A stretch of DNA of 64,000 nt, taken from the NCBI RefSeq assembly GCF_021043365.1, contig NZ_JAJNDU010000001.1, positions 1,574,164-1,638,163 of the forward strand. The letters run 5' to 3'. Both the position numbers and the translations under genes were made by a program. Within the stretch, counting starts at the first letter, position 1. Every line of letters starts with the position of its first letter. Below, piece by piece: positions 19,030 through 27,715 of this stretch. The notes below the pieces were generated by a model. That model worked only from the letters and a program-made list of their open reading frames with translations. It ran no database searches and was not told the origin of the DNA. Source of the DNA: Sphingomonas sp. IC-11. Its GTDB lineage: Bacteria; Pseudomonadota; Alphaproteobacteria; Sphingomonadales; Sphingomonadaceae.

Positions 19030-19845
19030 TCACGGCATGTGGATACGCTTCCGGGTAACCGAAAGCAAAAGAAGCCCCAGCAAAATCAGGCCTAAAATCC
19101 ATCCACCAAGGTACGCAAGATCAATGTAAACGGACTTGGCAGACTTGAACCAGCCGTAGCGCATCATCTCGTAACAATGCGCCAACGGGATCGAGAGCAG
19201 TACGTCGCGAACCTGTTTCGGCAAGGCGTGCATTGTGAAGAAAGCCCCGGACAAGGGCATCAAAACGTAAATGAGCGGATGTATCACTCGGCCGAGTGTG
19301 CGGCGCTCATGCGTAATTGCGCACACTACCATGGACGTACCCCAGGACAGCAGGAACAACGCAGCGACACCCGCGACGTAGATCAGCGGTCGCTCCGGTG
19401 GATTGGCAATGCCGGTGGCCATCGCCACCCCCATGAGCAGGCAGAAAGCTACCAGCGTCCCTGCCTGTTCGAGCAATCCACGCGACAGGAGAACATCGAA
19501 AGGCGTGATGGTGCGATGGTAAAACAGCGACACGTTGTTCTCGAGCACACCCTCGGCTCGGCTCACCATCGAGCGGAACGTCATGAAGTTGCAGTATCCA
19601 ATCAATGCAGCCGGCACAGGCTTGATGTCGCCACCGAAATGGTTCGGGCTACGCGCGTGGATCAGGCCAACTGCCGTGGCGAGAAATAGCGGCTCCAGGA
19701 TGAGCCACAAATATCCGATGTTCTCACGGCCGTAACGAGTATGAAGCTCGCGCATCATCAACGCGCCGATGACGCGGCTCTGGATACGCAACCCTTTTCT
19801 CATCACGCCGGGCTGCGATCGCAAATCCTCGCTGACGCTTGCCAT
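19030..19845 (-). CDS. kpsM: Capsule ABC transporter permease KpsM
   Basis: An ABC-2 permease of 271 residues with about six membrane helices. The cytoplasmic N-terminus with MMRELHTRYGRENIGYLWLILEPL is the family signature. PLAHCYEMMRYGWF before the last helices is also typical of KpsM/BexB. It moves the finished, lipid-linked capsule chain across the inner membrane, powered by KpsT. Unusually kpsT is not next to it: it lies on the opposite strand from 22425, beyond two glycosyltransferase genes. Confidence 0.92.
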   Translation of the reverse strand: MASVSEDLRSQPGVMRKGLRIQSRVIGALMMRELHTRYGRENIGYLWLILEPLFLATAVGLIHARSPNHFGGDIKPVPAALIGYCNFMTFRSMVSRAEGVLENNVSLFYHRTITPFDVLLSRGLLEQAGTLVAFCLLMGVAMATGIANPPERPLIYVAGVAALFLLSWGTSMVVCAITHERRTLGRVIHPLIYVLMPLSGAFFTMHALPKQVRDVLLSIPLAHCYEMMRYGWFKSAKSVYIDLAYLGGWILGLILLGLLLLSVTRKRIHMP

Positions 19846-19911
19846 GATTCTGCCCCGAATTGTGAGATGTCGCTAGCGGAAACCACGTAGCGCGTCGAGG
19901 CAACCGCGCAG

Positions 19912-21225
19912 TCATCGCGGGGGCGTCGCCAGCACCTTGCTGTAAAGGGCATGGAGATGCCGCCGATGCTCGTTCAGCGAGAAGCGGGCCGCCTGTTCGC
20001 GCCCTGCCTGCGCCAACGTGGCACGCAGATCCGGGTCGCGGTCGACGCGCGCGATCGCCGCGGTCAGAGCGGAAATATCATAGGGATCAACGATGATCGC
20101 AGCGTCTCCTGCCACCTCGGGCAACGATCCCCGGTTCGACGTAATCACGGGGGTGCCGAGTTGCATCGCCTCCAGCACCGGTAGCCCGAACCCCTCGTAC
20201 AAGGACGGGAACAGGACTGCGCGGGCGTTGCGCACCAGGTGCATGAGTAGCCGTCGCGGTAAGTAATCCAGCTGGATGATCCGGGCACCGGCCCTGCCCG
20301 CACGACGGCTCATGGCGTCAATCAGGCGAAGTTCCTCATCCTTCTGCCAACCGCGCGCCCCGACCAGAACCAGCGGGTGCGGCGTGTCGGTGGACAGATA
20401 GGCTTCCGCCAGCCTTGCCACGTTCTTCTTGGGCTCGATAGCGCCAAAGTACATGAAATAGCCGCAGGGTCGCACGCCGAAGATGGCTTCCACGTCCGCC
20501 ATCTCGCCGGCCAGAACCTCCGGCATTGGAGTGTGCTGATAGGTGTTGGTGACGCGATCCTCGGGTGCGCCAAGCAGTTCAATGATGTCGCGTCGGCTGG
20601 ACTCGGACACGGTGACGATATGATCCGCGTCCCGGACGCAACGCTCCACGAGCCGGTGGTAGAACCGCTTTCGGTCAAGGGTTGCGAACGGCAGTTTCAG
20701 AGGGATCAGGTCATGCAAGGTGTACAGGTTCCGGGCGCCCGCAAGACGTACTGGTATCGGATAGGTCCAGTGCATGATGGACGGCGGATTGGCGACTTTC
20801 AGTTCCAGGAAACGCCTTGTCCGCCGGAAGTGCTGCTCGGCATGCTCGAACAGGTGAGCACTGCTCAATAACCGGTCGAACCGCGGCAGCCTGTCAACAA
20901 AGCCCGCGCTTTCGATCCGACCGCTTTCCGGAATCTGCGACACACGCAGCCCCCGGGCAACCGCTGCCCGGTGCAGGATTGGACGCAGCCACGCCGGCCC
21001 GCGCCTTGGCGGCAGCCCCCGCCCCATCGCCTCGTAAAACAGGATCTCCTGCATCCGAGCGTCGCGGCCAACCGGAACGGAAAACAAGCCTTCCACAGAG
21101 AGGCCCAGGGACCGAACCGCTTGAGCTAGCGCAAAGCCATAGGTGGCCACCCCGGTTCCCTGTGGCAGCGCCAGGTTGAACCCGTCGATGCCGACGCTTG
21201 CGATGGTCGTACGCTCGTCCCCCAT
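19912..21225 (-). CDS. GT4-family glycosyltransferase
   Basis: A 437-residue GT-B enzyme. Motifs are [19 protein letters not shown] at the N-terminus, [47 protein letters not shown] and the donor-binding [27 protein letters not shown]. It is preceded by a closely related gene (21238-22383) with only a 12-base gap, suggesting tandem duplication and cotranscription. The sugar specificity is not readable. The ATG at 21225 starts directly before the conserved N-terminal strand. Confidence 0.9.
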   Translation of the reverse strand: MGDERTTIASVGIDGFNLALPQGTGVATYGFALAQAVRSLGLSVEGLFSVPVGRDARMQEILFYEAMGRGLPPRRGPAWLRPILHRAAVARGLRVSQIPESGRIESAGFVDRLPRFDRLLSSAHLFEHAEQHFRRTRRFLELKVANPPSIMHWTYPIPVRLAGARNLYTLHDLIPLKLPFATLDRKRFYHRLVERCVRDADHIVTVSESSRRDIIELLGAPEDRVTNTYQHTPMPEVLAGEMADVEAIFGVRPCGYFMYFGAIEPKKNVARLAEAYLSTDTPHPLVLVGARGWQKDEELRLIDAMSRRAGRAGARIIQLDYLPRRLLMHLVRNARAVLFPSLYEGFGLPVLEAMQLGTPVITSNRGSLPEVAGDAAIIVDPYDISALTAAIARVDRDPDLRATLAQAGREQAARFSLNEHRRHLHALYSKVLATPPR

Positions 21226-21237
21226 GCAGCCGAAGGA

Positions 21238-22383
21238 CTAAACGTCGAAGCGAGAATCGCTAGTGAATTCGTCGTGCAGACGGCGGAGGCGCGCTCCGAA
21301 GCGTTCGGCGGTGAAGTCCCCCGCCCGTTCGAGACCACGCATCATCAGGGTTGAACGCAAATTGTCGTCCTGGTCGAGGCGAATGATACCCTGTGTGATT
21401 GCGCCTTCATCAACCGGATCTACCAAAAGCGCAGATCGCCCCGCCACTTCGGCCAAAGCGCCGTTATTGGCGGTCAGAACGGGAGTACCAAGCGCCATGG
21501 CCTCCACCACTGGCAGGCCGAAGCCCTCCGCCAAAGACGGGAACAGCAACGCTCGCGCGTTGCGGATCAAGTCCACCAGCGCAGGCCGCGCCTGAAAGGG
21601 CAACAGCACGAGCCCGGCTTCCGCCTGCGCCCAATCATGATCAGGGCCGGTCAGGACCAGCGGACGGGTTGTACCACTGTTGCGCCAGGCAGCGATCAGC
21701 CGCGGCAAGTTCTTGCGTGGCTCGGCGAGGCCGCAGAACAGATAATATTCCTGCGGTATCAATCCGTCAGGCAATTGCCCAGGTCCATGAGCGAGCGCCG
21801 TAACCGCCGTCCCGCAATTGCTGACCAGCGCTGCTGGGAGTTGAAGCGCCCTGAGAATTTCATCGCGAGCGGCGTCGGAGACTGTGAGAAAGCGGTCCGT
21901 GACTGATGCCAGAGCGCGGATCCTTCGCGCGAGCGACAGCGGCTCTACATTCGACAGTTCCGGTGTGATCAACGGGATTGCGTCATGGATCGTGTAAAGG
22001 TTCACCCACCCCCTGATCCACGCTGGGATGGGATAGGTCCAATGCATGATCCCGGGAGTACCCGGCGCATCCAGTATCAACACTTTACCCGTCCCGGCAA
22101 AACGCGCGTGCGCCAGACGGAAGACGTCGGGGCTATAGAGTCGCTGAGCATCGCGAGTGAGCAGCAATCGACGATGAAGCGTTCCCCGAACGCGTCGCCC
22201 GATCACCTCCGACAGCGGGGCTCTCGCACCGAACCGCCCACGCTGATCGTCTTCGAGCATGAGAGGGGCCGGCCCTGTGGCCGCAAGGGCATCTCGCATG
22301 GCCCGCGCGTAGGAGGCGACGCCGGTACCCTCTGAGGCGGTCAGGCGCCCGTCGACACAAACTGGCACCTGTCGCGCGCGCAT
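21238..22383 (-). CDS. GT4-family glycosyltransferase
   Basis: A GT-B glycosyltransferase of 381 residues with VCVDGRLTASEGTGVASYARAM at the N-terminus, NLYTIHDAIPLITPE, YYLFCGLAEPRKNLPRL and ALLFPSLAEGFGLPVVEAMALGTPVLTAN. It is paralogous to the next gene (19912-21225). I chose the ATG at 22383 because AGAGGA lies at good spacing; an in-frame ATG at 22398 is the alternative, and a longer frame to 22542 would run into the divergent kpsT. Only 41 bases separate the two divergent starts. Confidence 0.88.
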   Translation of the reverse strand: MRARQVPVCVDGRLTASEGTGVASYARAMRDALAATGPAPLMLEDDQRGRFGARAPLSEVIGRRVRGTLHRRLLLTRDAQRLYSPDVFRLAHARFAGTGKVLILDAPGTPGIMHWTYPIPAWIRGWVNLYTIHDAIPLITPELSNVEPLSLARRIRALASVTDRFLTVSDAARDEILRALQLPAALVSNCGTAVTALAHGPGQLPDGLIPQEYYLFCGLAEPRKNLPRLIAAWRNSGTTRPLVLTGPDHDWAQAEAGLVLLPFQARPALVDLIRNARALLFPSLAEGFGLPVVEAMALGTPVLTANNGALAEVAGRSALLVDPVDEGAITQGIIRLDQDDNLRSTLMMRGLERAGDFTAERFGARLRRLHDEFTSDSRFDV

Positions 22384-22424
22384 ATCATCCTCTAACATCC
22401 GGCCGACACTGGCACGGGGTGGGA

Positions 22425-23105
22425 ATGATTGTCCTCGACAATGTTTCAAAGGTCTATCGAGGCCATAATGTGGACAATGAGGTGCTGCGCGGCGTTCACC
22501 TGACGATCCCGCGCGGCGACTCCATCGGGGTGTGTGGCGCAAACGGCGCTGGCAAGTCCACGTTGATGAAGCTGATCGCCGGCGTGGAACGGCCGACCAC
22601 CGGCAAGGTGACGCGGACCATGAGCGTGTCTTGGCCGATCGGCTATTCTACCGCTTTTCACCCCCATTTGACGGGGGCCGACAACGCCAAGTTCGTGGCG
22701 CGCATATATGGTGCTGACGAACGCGACCTACTCGCCTTTGTCGAGGATTTCGCGCAACTTGGCTCCTATCTAAATGAACCGATCCGGACCTACTCGGCCG
22801 GCATGGCAGCACGGCTCGCGTTCGGCGTGTCCCTTGCCATCAAGTTCGACTGTTATCTCGTGGACGAAGTGACCGGCGCCGGAGACGAACGCTTCAAGGT
22901 GCGCGCGGAAGAAGCGCTGCACGAGCGTCGGGAAAATGGAACCCTGGTGATGGTGTCCCACGATACGGGAACGCTGTTCCGTTACTGCAAGCGCGGGGCA
23001 GTGGTGTATGGCGGCAGCGTCACGCTTTACGACACAATCGCGGAGGCGGCCGACGTCCATCATCGACTGCAGAGCTTAGGCGCACGAGTGGGCCAGGCAG
23101 CTTAG
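22425..23105 (+). CDS. kpsT: Capsule ABC transporter ATP-binding protein KpsT
   Basis: A 226-residue ABC ATPase. Walker A is GANGAGKST; the signature region is TYSAGMAARLAFG, the atypical YS(S/A)GM form used by KpsT/Wzt exporters; Walker B is FDCYLVDEVTGAGDERF; and the H-loop is MVSHD. It has no carbohydrate-binding extension like that of Wzt, which fits a KpsT that exports chains carrying the conserved Kdo linker. The ATG at 22425 is preferred to the GTG at 22419 because the G-rich ribosome site then has usable spacing. It leads a plus-strand run of export and Kdo genes. Confidence 0.92.
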   Translation: MIVLDNVSKVYRGHNVDNEVLRGVHLTIPRGDSIGVCGANGAGKSTLMKLIAGVERPTTGKVTRTMSVSWPIGYSTAFHPHLTGADNAKFVARIYGADERDLLAFVEDFAQLGSYLNEPIRTYSAGMAARLAFGVSLAIKFDCYLVDEVTGAGDERFKVRAEEALHERRENGTLVMVSHDTGTLFRYCKRGAVVYGGSVTLYDTIAEAADVHHRLQSLGARVGQAA

Positions 23106-23220
23106 CTGTCGGTCAGCGACAACTGCCGCCGTTCCCGCGGCTGCCGGATTGTCTTGGCCGGGCCGACACGATAACTCGCCGCTCGCGCGCCGTTTTTGGC
23201 TGCGCTTCCGGGGGAATGGT

Positions 23221-24366
23221 ATGCGGAAGGGCTTGGTCGGATCATCGCGGCTGATCATGGCGGCGCTGGTCGGAAGTGCGCTGGCCGGCTGCTCCACCTT
23301 GCCAAGTGCTGGACCGACCGCGGCCCAGATCAACCGGGCACTGCGCCACGACAATCAGACCGGCTTCACGATCGTCGACATCGACGCGGCAGCCGCACCC
23401 TCCCTCGCCTTCACGCCGCCTCCGATGGGTGGTCTCGCCAAGCTTGATCGGGTCGGGCGGATCGACACCGTCGGGCCAGGCGACCTGCTTGAAATCAGCA
23501 TCTTCGAGGTTGGCGTTACCCTGTTTACCGGGGCAAGCACCGACAGCCCGGCCCAAGGTGGCGCGTTCAACCCCTCCGCCAGGGGAACCCAGCTTGGCAC
23601 GGTGAAGGTGGACAGCGCCGGCGACATCCAGCTTCCCTACATCGGCCGGCTCGCCGCCGCTGGGAAGACGACGAGCGAAATCGAGCGAATGATCGAGCGC
23701 GGGCTTCGCGGGCTTTCTCAGCGGCCTCAGGCGCTGGTCTCTGTAAAGGACAATGCGCACAACGTCTTCTATGTGTCCGGCGACGTGCGTCAGCCCGGGC
23801 GGTACACGCTGGGCCTTCCGCGCGAGCGCCTGCTCGACTCGCTGGCACGCGCAGGCGGCACCGTGAACCAGCCTGACGACATGGTTGTGCGCGTGACCCG
23901 CGGCGGCGTTTCGGAGGAAAGCCGGCTTTCCGCAGTGGATGCGTCCGGAGCCCAGAATATCGCGCTGCTCCCCGGCGACCGGATCGAGCTGTTCAACCGG
24001 CCGCGCACCTATCTGGTGTTCGGCGCGAGCGACAAGGTGAGCCAGGTTAATTTCGGTGCCAACAACGTCTCTCTGGCAGAGGCTCTGGCGCGAACCGGCG
24101 GTCCGAGCGAACGCCTTGCCGATCCGGCCGCCGTGTATCTTTTCCGCTACGCCGCAGCGTCGGGTGAGGCATCCGGCGGTCAGCCTGTGATCTACCGGCT
24201 CAATATGATGCGACCCGACAGCTATTTCCTGGCGCAGCGGATCGGCATGCACGACAAGGACGTCATCTACATCGCCACCGCTCGCGCCAATGCGCCCGGC
24301 AAGCTGGCGCAGATCCTTGGCCAGCTTTTCTCGCCCATTCTCGCGGTCCGCGCCGTCACACGCTGA
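23221..24366 (+). CDS. Outer-membrane polysaccharide export lipoprotein (BexD/CtrA/KpsD-like)
   Basis: A 381-residue lipoprotein with signal MRKGLVGSSRLIMAALVGSA and lipobox LAGC (Cys about 21). It carries a polysaccharide-export domain (VGPGDLLEISIFEVG through GDIQLPYIGRLAAAGKT, about 90-180) and following SLBB-like repeats (VFYVSGDVRQPGRYTLG; TYLVFGASDKVSQV). The size fits the shorter BexD/CtrA group rather than 558-residue E. coli KpsD. With KpsE it forms the periplasmic and outer-membrane path of the capsule exporter. The ATG at 23221 is the start of the signal peptide; the 115-base gap after kpsT may hold a promoter. Confidence 0.92.
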   Translation: MRKGLVGSSRLIMAALVGSALAGCSTLPSAGPTAAQINRALRHDNQTGFTIVDIDAAAAPSLAFTPPPMGGLAKLDRVGRIDTVGPGDLLEISIFEVGVTLFTGASTDSPAQGGAFNPSARGTQLGTVKVDSAGDIQLPYIGRLAAAGKTTSEIERMIERGLRGLSQRPQALVSVKDNAHNVFYVSGDVRQPGRYTLGLPRERLLDSLARAGGTVNQPDDMVVRVTRGGVSEESRLSAVDASGAQNIALLPGDRIELFNRPRTYLVFGASDKVSQVNFGANNVSLAEALARTGGPSERLADPAAVYLFRYAAASGEASGGQPVIYRLNMMRPDSYFLAQRIGMHDKDVIYIATARANAPGKLAQILGQLFSPILAVRAVTR

Positions 24367-24458
24367 CCGTCACTTCTTTGCTTCCCACTAAGATCATTAT
24401 GGTTTCAGTTGCTTGATGCGGCGGAATCCTTGGCGACTAAGACCTCGTGGAGAAACAG

Positions 24459-24509
24459 ATGGCGAGCATTGACCAGCCCGCATCGCTCCACGAGAAGGCG
24501 ATGAGATGA
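24459..24509 (+). CDS. Possible 16-residue leader peptide upstream of kpsF
   Basis: An ATG at 24459, preceded by GTGGAG 6-11 bases before it, opens a 16-codon frame whose TGA (24507-24509) overlaps the kpsF ATG (24506-24508) as ATGA. Such an arrangement would couple kpsF translation to the leader. There is no run of any single codon to suggest amino-acid attenuation. It may be chance. Confidence 0.3.
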   Translation: MASIDQPASLHEKAMR

Positions 24510-25516
24510 CGATACAGCCAGGCGGGATCATCCCTCTTCCGCTGCGTGATGAGGCGACGTCCGTCGCCGCGCGCGCGGTTGCTCTCGCGGGGGATGGCAT
24601 TGCTGCGCTGCAGGCCTGCTTCCGGGATCCCACTTTTTCCTCGGATTTCGAGCGTCTGGTGAAGCTGATCTCCGGATCGCGTGGGCGCGTGATCCTCGCC
24701 GGCATGGGGAAAAGCGGGATAATCGCGCGTAAGGTCACCGCGACACTGACATCCACCGGCGTGCCTGCCACTTTCCTGCATCCTGCCGAGGCGGGGCATG
24801 GCGACCTTGGCATGATCACGCAGGACGATGTGGTGCTTGTTATCTCCCATTCGGGCGAGAGTAGCGAGCTGGCTACGATCTTCAGCTACTGTAAGCGCTT
24901 CGCCATCCCGATTGTCACGATCACCGCACAGCCGGAATCAACCGCCGCCAAGGCCGCCGACTTCCACATCCGCCTGCCGGCCGTGCGCGAGGCGTGTCCG
25001 ATCCAGCTCAGCCCCACCACATCGACCACGGTCCAACTCGTGTTTGGCGACGCGCTCGCCATGACCCTGATGGCCGGCCGTGGTTTCTCCGCCGATGACT
25101 TTCACAGTCTTCACCCGAACGGCCGCCTCGGCGCCCGCTTGCTGAAGGTGCGGGACGTGATGGCCAAGGGCGCGGACGTGCCGCGGATCACGCCGGACGC
25201 ATCCTTGCTCGATGCCACCATCGAAATGACCAGGACGCGGCTCGGCGGCACCGCCGTGGTGGACACCCAAGGCCGCTTGGTTGGTGCCTTCACCGACGGC
25301 GACTTGCGACGAACCGTAACCGTTGAGCGAACACTTACTGATTCGGTGAGCAAGTATATGAGCCGTTCCCCCTTGTGCATCGGGCCGGGAGAGTTGGCGT
25401 CCGAAGCGGTGCGGCTGATGCACGAACGCAATGTGATGCTGTTGTTCGTTCGCGAGGGCGAGGGGCTGGTCGGTGTCGTTCACATGCACGACGTTCTCCG
25501 CGCCGGCGTGGTCTGA
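24506..25516 (+). CDS. kpsF: Arabinose-5-phosphate isomerase KpsF
   Basis: A 336-residue KpsF/KdsD/GutQ protein that converts ribulose 5-phosphate to arabinose 5-phosphate, the first step of Kdo synthesis. The SIS domain shows GMGKSGIIARKVTATLTSTG, LHPAEAGHGDLGMI, ISHSGESSEL and HPNGRLG. Two CBS repeats follow (VRDVMAKGADVPRI; VSKYMSRSPLCI). It is 13 bases before kdsB and clustered with kdsA, so it is likely a capsule-dedicated copy. It starts at the ATG overlapping the short upstream frame. Confidence 0.94.
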   Translation: MTIQPGGIIPLPLRDEATSVAARAVALAGDGIAALQACFRDPTFSSDFERLVKLISGSRGRVILAGMGKSGIIARKVTATLTSTGVPATFLHPAEAGHGDLGMITQDDVVLVISHSGESSELATIFSYCKRFAIPIVTITAQPESTAAKAADFHIRLPAVREACPIQLSPTTSTTVQLVFGDALAMTLMAGRGFSADDFHSLHPNGRLGARLLKVRDVMAKGADVPRITPDASLLDATIEMTRTRLGGTAVVDTQGRLVGAFTDGDLRRTVTVERTLTDSVSKYMSRSPLCIGPGELASEAVRLMHERNVMLLFVREGEGLVGVVHMHDVLRAGVV

Positions 25517-25529
25517 GGCAGCCCGGCCC

Positions 25530-26336
25530 ATGTCGCTGCTCGTCGTCATTCCTGCCCGCGCGGAGTCGAGCCGCCTGCCGCTGAAGCCGCTGCGGCCAAT
25601 TGCCGGCGTCAGCCTGCTTCACCGAACGATCGCCTTTGCCCGCCACGCGCTCTCCGACGTTCCCGAAGCGGATCTGGTCGTCGCCACCGACGACCCGCGG
25701 ATCTTGTCCCATGCACAGGAGGCCGGCTGCGAAGCCGTCATGACGGATCCCGCCATCGCCTCCGGCTCGGGCCGCGCCCTCGCGGCGGCACGGGCGGCGA
25801 GAGAGTTGCCCGACATTATCATCAATCTTCAGGGTGATGCACCGTTTCAGCCCCTCGGCGCCCCATCGGCCATCATCCGCGCCTTGTCATCCGGTGACGG
25901 GGACGTCGCCACGCCTGTTGTTCGGCTGACCTGGGACGCACTCGACGCCATGCGCGACCACAAAAAGCGCGAGCCTTTCAGCGGCACCACCTGCGCGCGC
26001 GCTGCCGACGGCCGTGCGCTGTGGTTCTCGAAGATGATCGTTCCGGCCATCCGCAACGAGGACGCGCTTCGTGCGTCCGGGGAACCTTGCCCGGTCTGGC
26101 GCCACATCGGTCTATATGGCTACCGGCGTCATGCCCTCGAGCGGTTCGAGGCGGCAGAACCGACCGAGCTGGAGCGGCTGGAAGGCCTTGAGCAATTACG
26201 CCTGCTGGAACTCGGCTTGCGGATCGAAACCGTCCAGGTTTCCCCGGCCCTCTTTGACATCTCCGGGATAGACACGCCCGCGGATATCGTCAGAGCGGAG
26301 GCGCTCATTGCGGCGCACGGCGACCCGCATCATTGA
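25530..26336 (+). CDS. kdsB: 3-deoxy-manno-octulosonate cytidylyltransferase
   Basis: CMP-Kdo synthetase of 268 residues; it activates Kdo with CTP so KpsS and KpsC can use it. Family motifs: VVIPARAESSRLPLKPL (P-loop-like CTP site), ATDDPRI, the INLQGDAPF metal site, RHIGLYGYRRHALERF and LEGLEQLRLLELGLRIE. The ATG at 25530 matches the family start. Its TGA shares one base with the next ATG (26336), showing coupling with the phosphatase gene. Confidence 0.95.
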   Translation: MSLLVVIPARAESSRLPLKPLRPIAGVSLLHRTIAFARHALSDVPEADLVVATDDPRILSHAQEAGCEAVMTDPAIASGSGRALAAARAARELPDIIINLQGDAPFQPLGAPSAIIRALSSGDGDVATPVVRLTWDALDAMRDHKKREPFSGTTCARAADGRALWFSKMIVPAIRNEDALRASGEPCPVWRHIGLYGYRRHALERFEAAEPTELERLEGLEQLRLLELGLRIETVQVSPALFDISGIDTPADIVRAEALIAAHGDPHH

Positions 26337-26884
26337 TGCGCGCGATCATCGTTCGCCACGGCAACACCTTCGCGGAAGGGGAGCCAGTCAGCCGGATCGG
26401 CGCAAGGACTGACCTTCCCCTGGCGGCTAGCGGAAGGGCGCAGGCCGAAGCGCTCGCGCTCCATTTCGCCGACACGAAGATCGACCGGTGCCTCGTATCG
26501 CCCCTGCGCCGCACCCGCGAGACTGCGGCCATCCTCGCGCCGCACCTCCCGCCTGAAACCGCTGCCTGGCTGCGCGAGATCGATCATGGCCCTGATGAGG
26601 GCATGATAGAGCAAGCCGTCGTGGCAAGGATTGGCGCCGAAACATTGGCGCGTTGGACCGAAGCTGCGCTTCCGCCGCCCGGCTGGATCGTCGACGCACC
26701 TGCACGTATCGCGGCCTGGCGGGCCTTCTTCAGCGAGGCCAGCGGCACGGTGCTGCTGGTGACGAGCAACGGCGCAGCGCAATTCGCGCGACTTGCCCTG
26801 GAGCTCTCCCCTGCCCGGCTGCGCACGGGCGCTTATGGGGAGATTATCGGTGGCAATCTCACCGCATGGGATGTGCGCCCCTGA
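26336..26884 (+). CDS. Histidine phosphatase family protein, candidate Kdo-8-phosphate phosphatase
   Basis: A 182-residue branch-1 histidine phosphatase. The phospho-accepting RHG is at residues 7-9 (IIVRHGNTF), a phosphate-binding Arg is in CLVSPLRRTRETA, and an acidic residue in REIDHGPDEG. The usual second catalytic His (VxHGG) is replaced: the strand reads LLVTSNGAAQFA, a substitution I recall from other members of the family. It overlaps the kdsB stop by one base. The Kdo pathway needs a Kdo-8-P phosphatase, normally the HAD enzyme KdsC, which is absent from this cluster, so this protein could fill that step. That role is inference. Confidence 0.8.
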   Translation: MRAIIVRHGNTFAEGEPVSRIGARTDLPLAASGRAQAEALALHFADTKIDRCLVSPLRRTRETAAILAPHLPPETAAWLREIDHGPDEGMIEQAVVARIGAETLARWTEAALPPPGWIVDAPARIAAWRAFFSEASGTVLLVTSNGAAQFARLALELSPARLRTGAYGEIIGGNLTAWDVRP

Positions 26885-26893
26885 GCACCGCTC

Positions 26894-27715
26894 TTATCTA
26901 GGCCGCTTGATCACCGCGTCGACACGCCGCAGATCATCAAGCAACCCCGGCAACCAATCAAGCGGCAGCATCACCGGCCCGTCAGAGGGCGCGCGGTCCG
27001 GATCTTCATGCGCTTCGGCGAATATCGCCGCTGCACCCACTGCCAGGGCGGCGCGCGCCAATGCCGGGGCAAACCGCCGGTCCCCACCAGACGATCCGCC
27101 CCTCCCGCCGGGCGCCTGAACCGAATGGGTGGCGTCGAACATCACGGGACAGCCGGTTTCGGCCATGATCGGCAGCGAACGAAAGTCGCTGACCAGCGTG
27201 TTGTAGCCGAAGCTGGCGCCGCGATCGGTCAGGATGATCCGTTCATTGCCGGTGGATCTTACCTTAGCCGCTGCCGCTGCCATGTCCCAAGGTGCAAGGA
27301 ACTGCCCCTTTTTTATGTTGACGGCCGCACCCGTTTCACCTGCAGCGATCAACAGATCAGTTTGACGAGAGAGGAAGGCCGGGATCTGGATTATGTCCGC
27401 CACCTCAGCCGCAGCTGGCGCCTGCTCGGGCGCGTGAATGTCCGTCAGAACCGGGCAACCCACTGCGGCTTTCACGTCTGCCAACACCCGCAAACCTTCG
27501 TCGATTCCGACACCTCTTTTGCCGGTGATCGAGGTGCGGTTGGCTTTGTCGAACGAAGACTTGAACACGAACGGCACGCCCGCCGCCGCCGCCATCCGCG
27601 CGATCGCCTCAGCCAGTCGCAGCGAGTGATCACGGCTCTCGATCTGGCATGGGCCGCTCACCAGCACGAACGGCCGGTCATTACCGAATACGATATCGCC
27701 AACCTGCACGTTCAT
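26894..27715 (-). CDS. kdsA: 3-deoxy-8-phosphooctulonate synthase
   Basis: Condenses arabinose 5-phosphate with PEP to Kdo 8-phosphate. The 273 residues carry the KdsA pattern: LVSGPCQIESRDHSLRLAE, FKSSFDKANRTS, GVGIDEGLRVL, VLTDIHAPEQ, the QIPAFLSRQTDLL and NIKKGQFLAPWDM segments, and MFDATHSVQAPG. The ATG at 27715 is the family start; it overlaps the stop of the upstream 97-residue gene (ATGA). It is convergent with the phosphatase gene, 9 bases away. Confidence 0.95.
   Translation of the reverse strand: MNVQVGDIVFGNDRPFVLVSGPCQIESRDHSLRLAEAIARMAAAAGVPFVFKSSFDKANRTSITGKRGVGIDEGLRVLADVKAAVGCPVLTDIHAPEQAPAAAEVADIIQIPAFLSRQTDLLIAAGETGAAVNIKKGQFLAPWDMAAAAAKVRSTGNERIILTDRGASFGYNTLVSDFRSLPIMAETGCPVMFDATHSVQAPGGRGGSSGGDRRFAPALARAALAVGAAAIFAEAHEDPDRAPSDGPVMLPLDWLPGLLDDLRRVDAVIKRPR

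Noticed and set aside
26336..26884. Assignment as phosphoglycerate mutase
   Set aside because: The protein is too short, lacks the second catalytic His and sits in a Kdo operon; only the general family name is justified.
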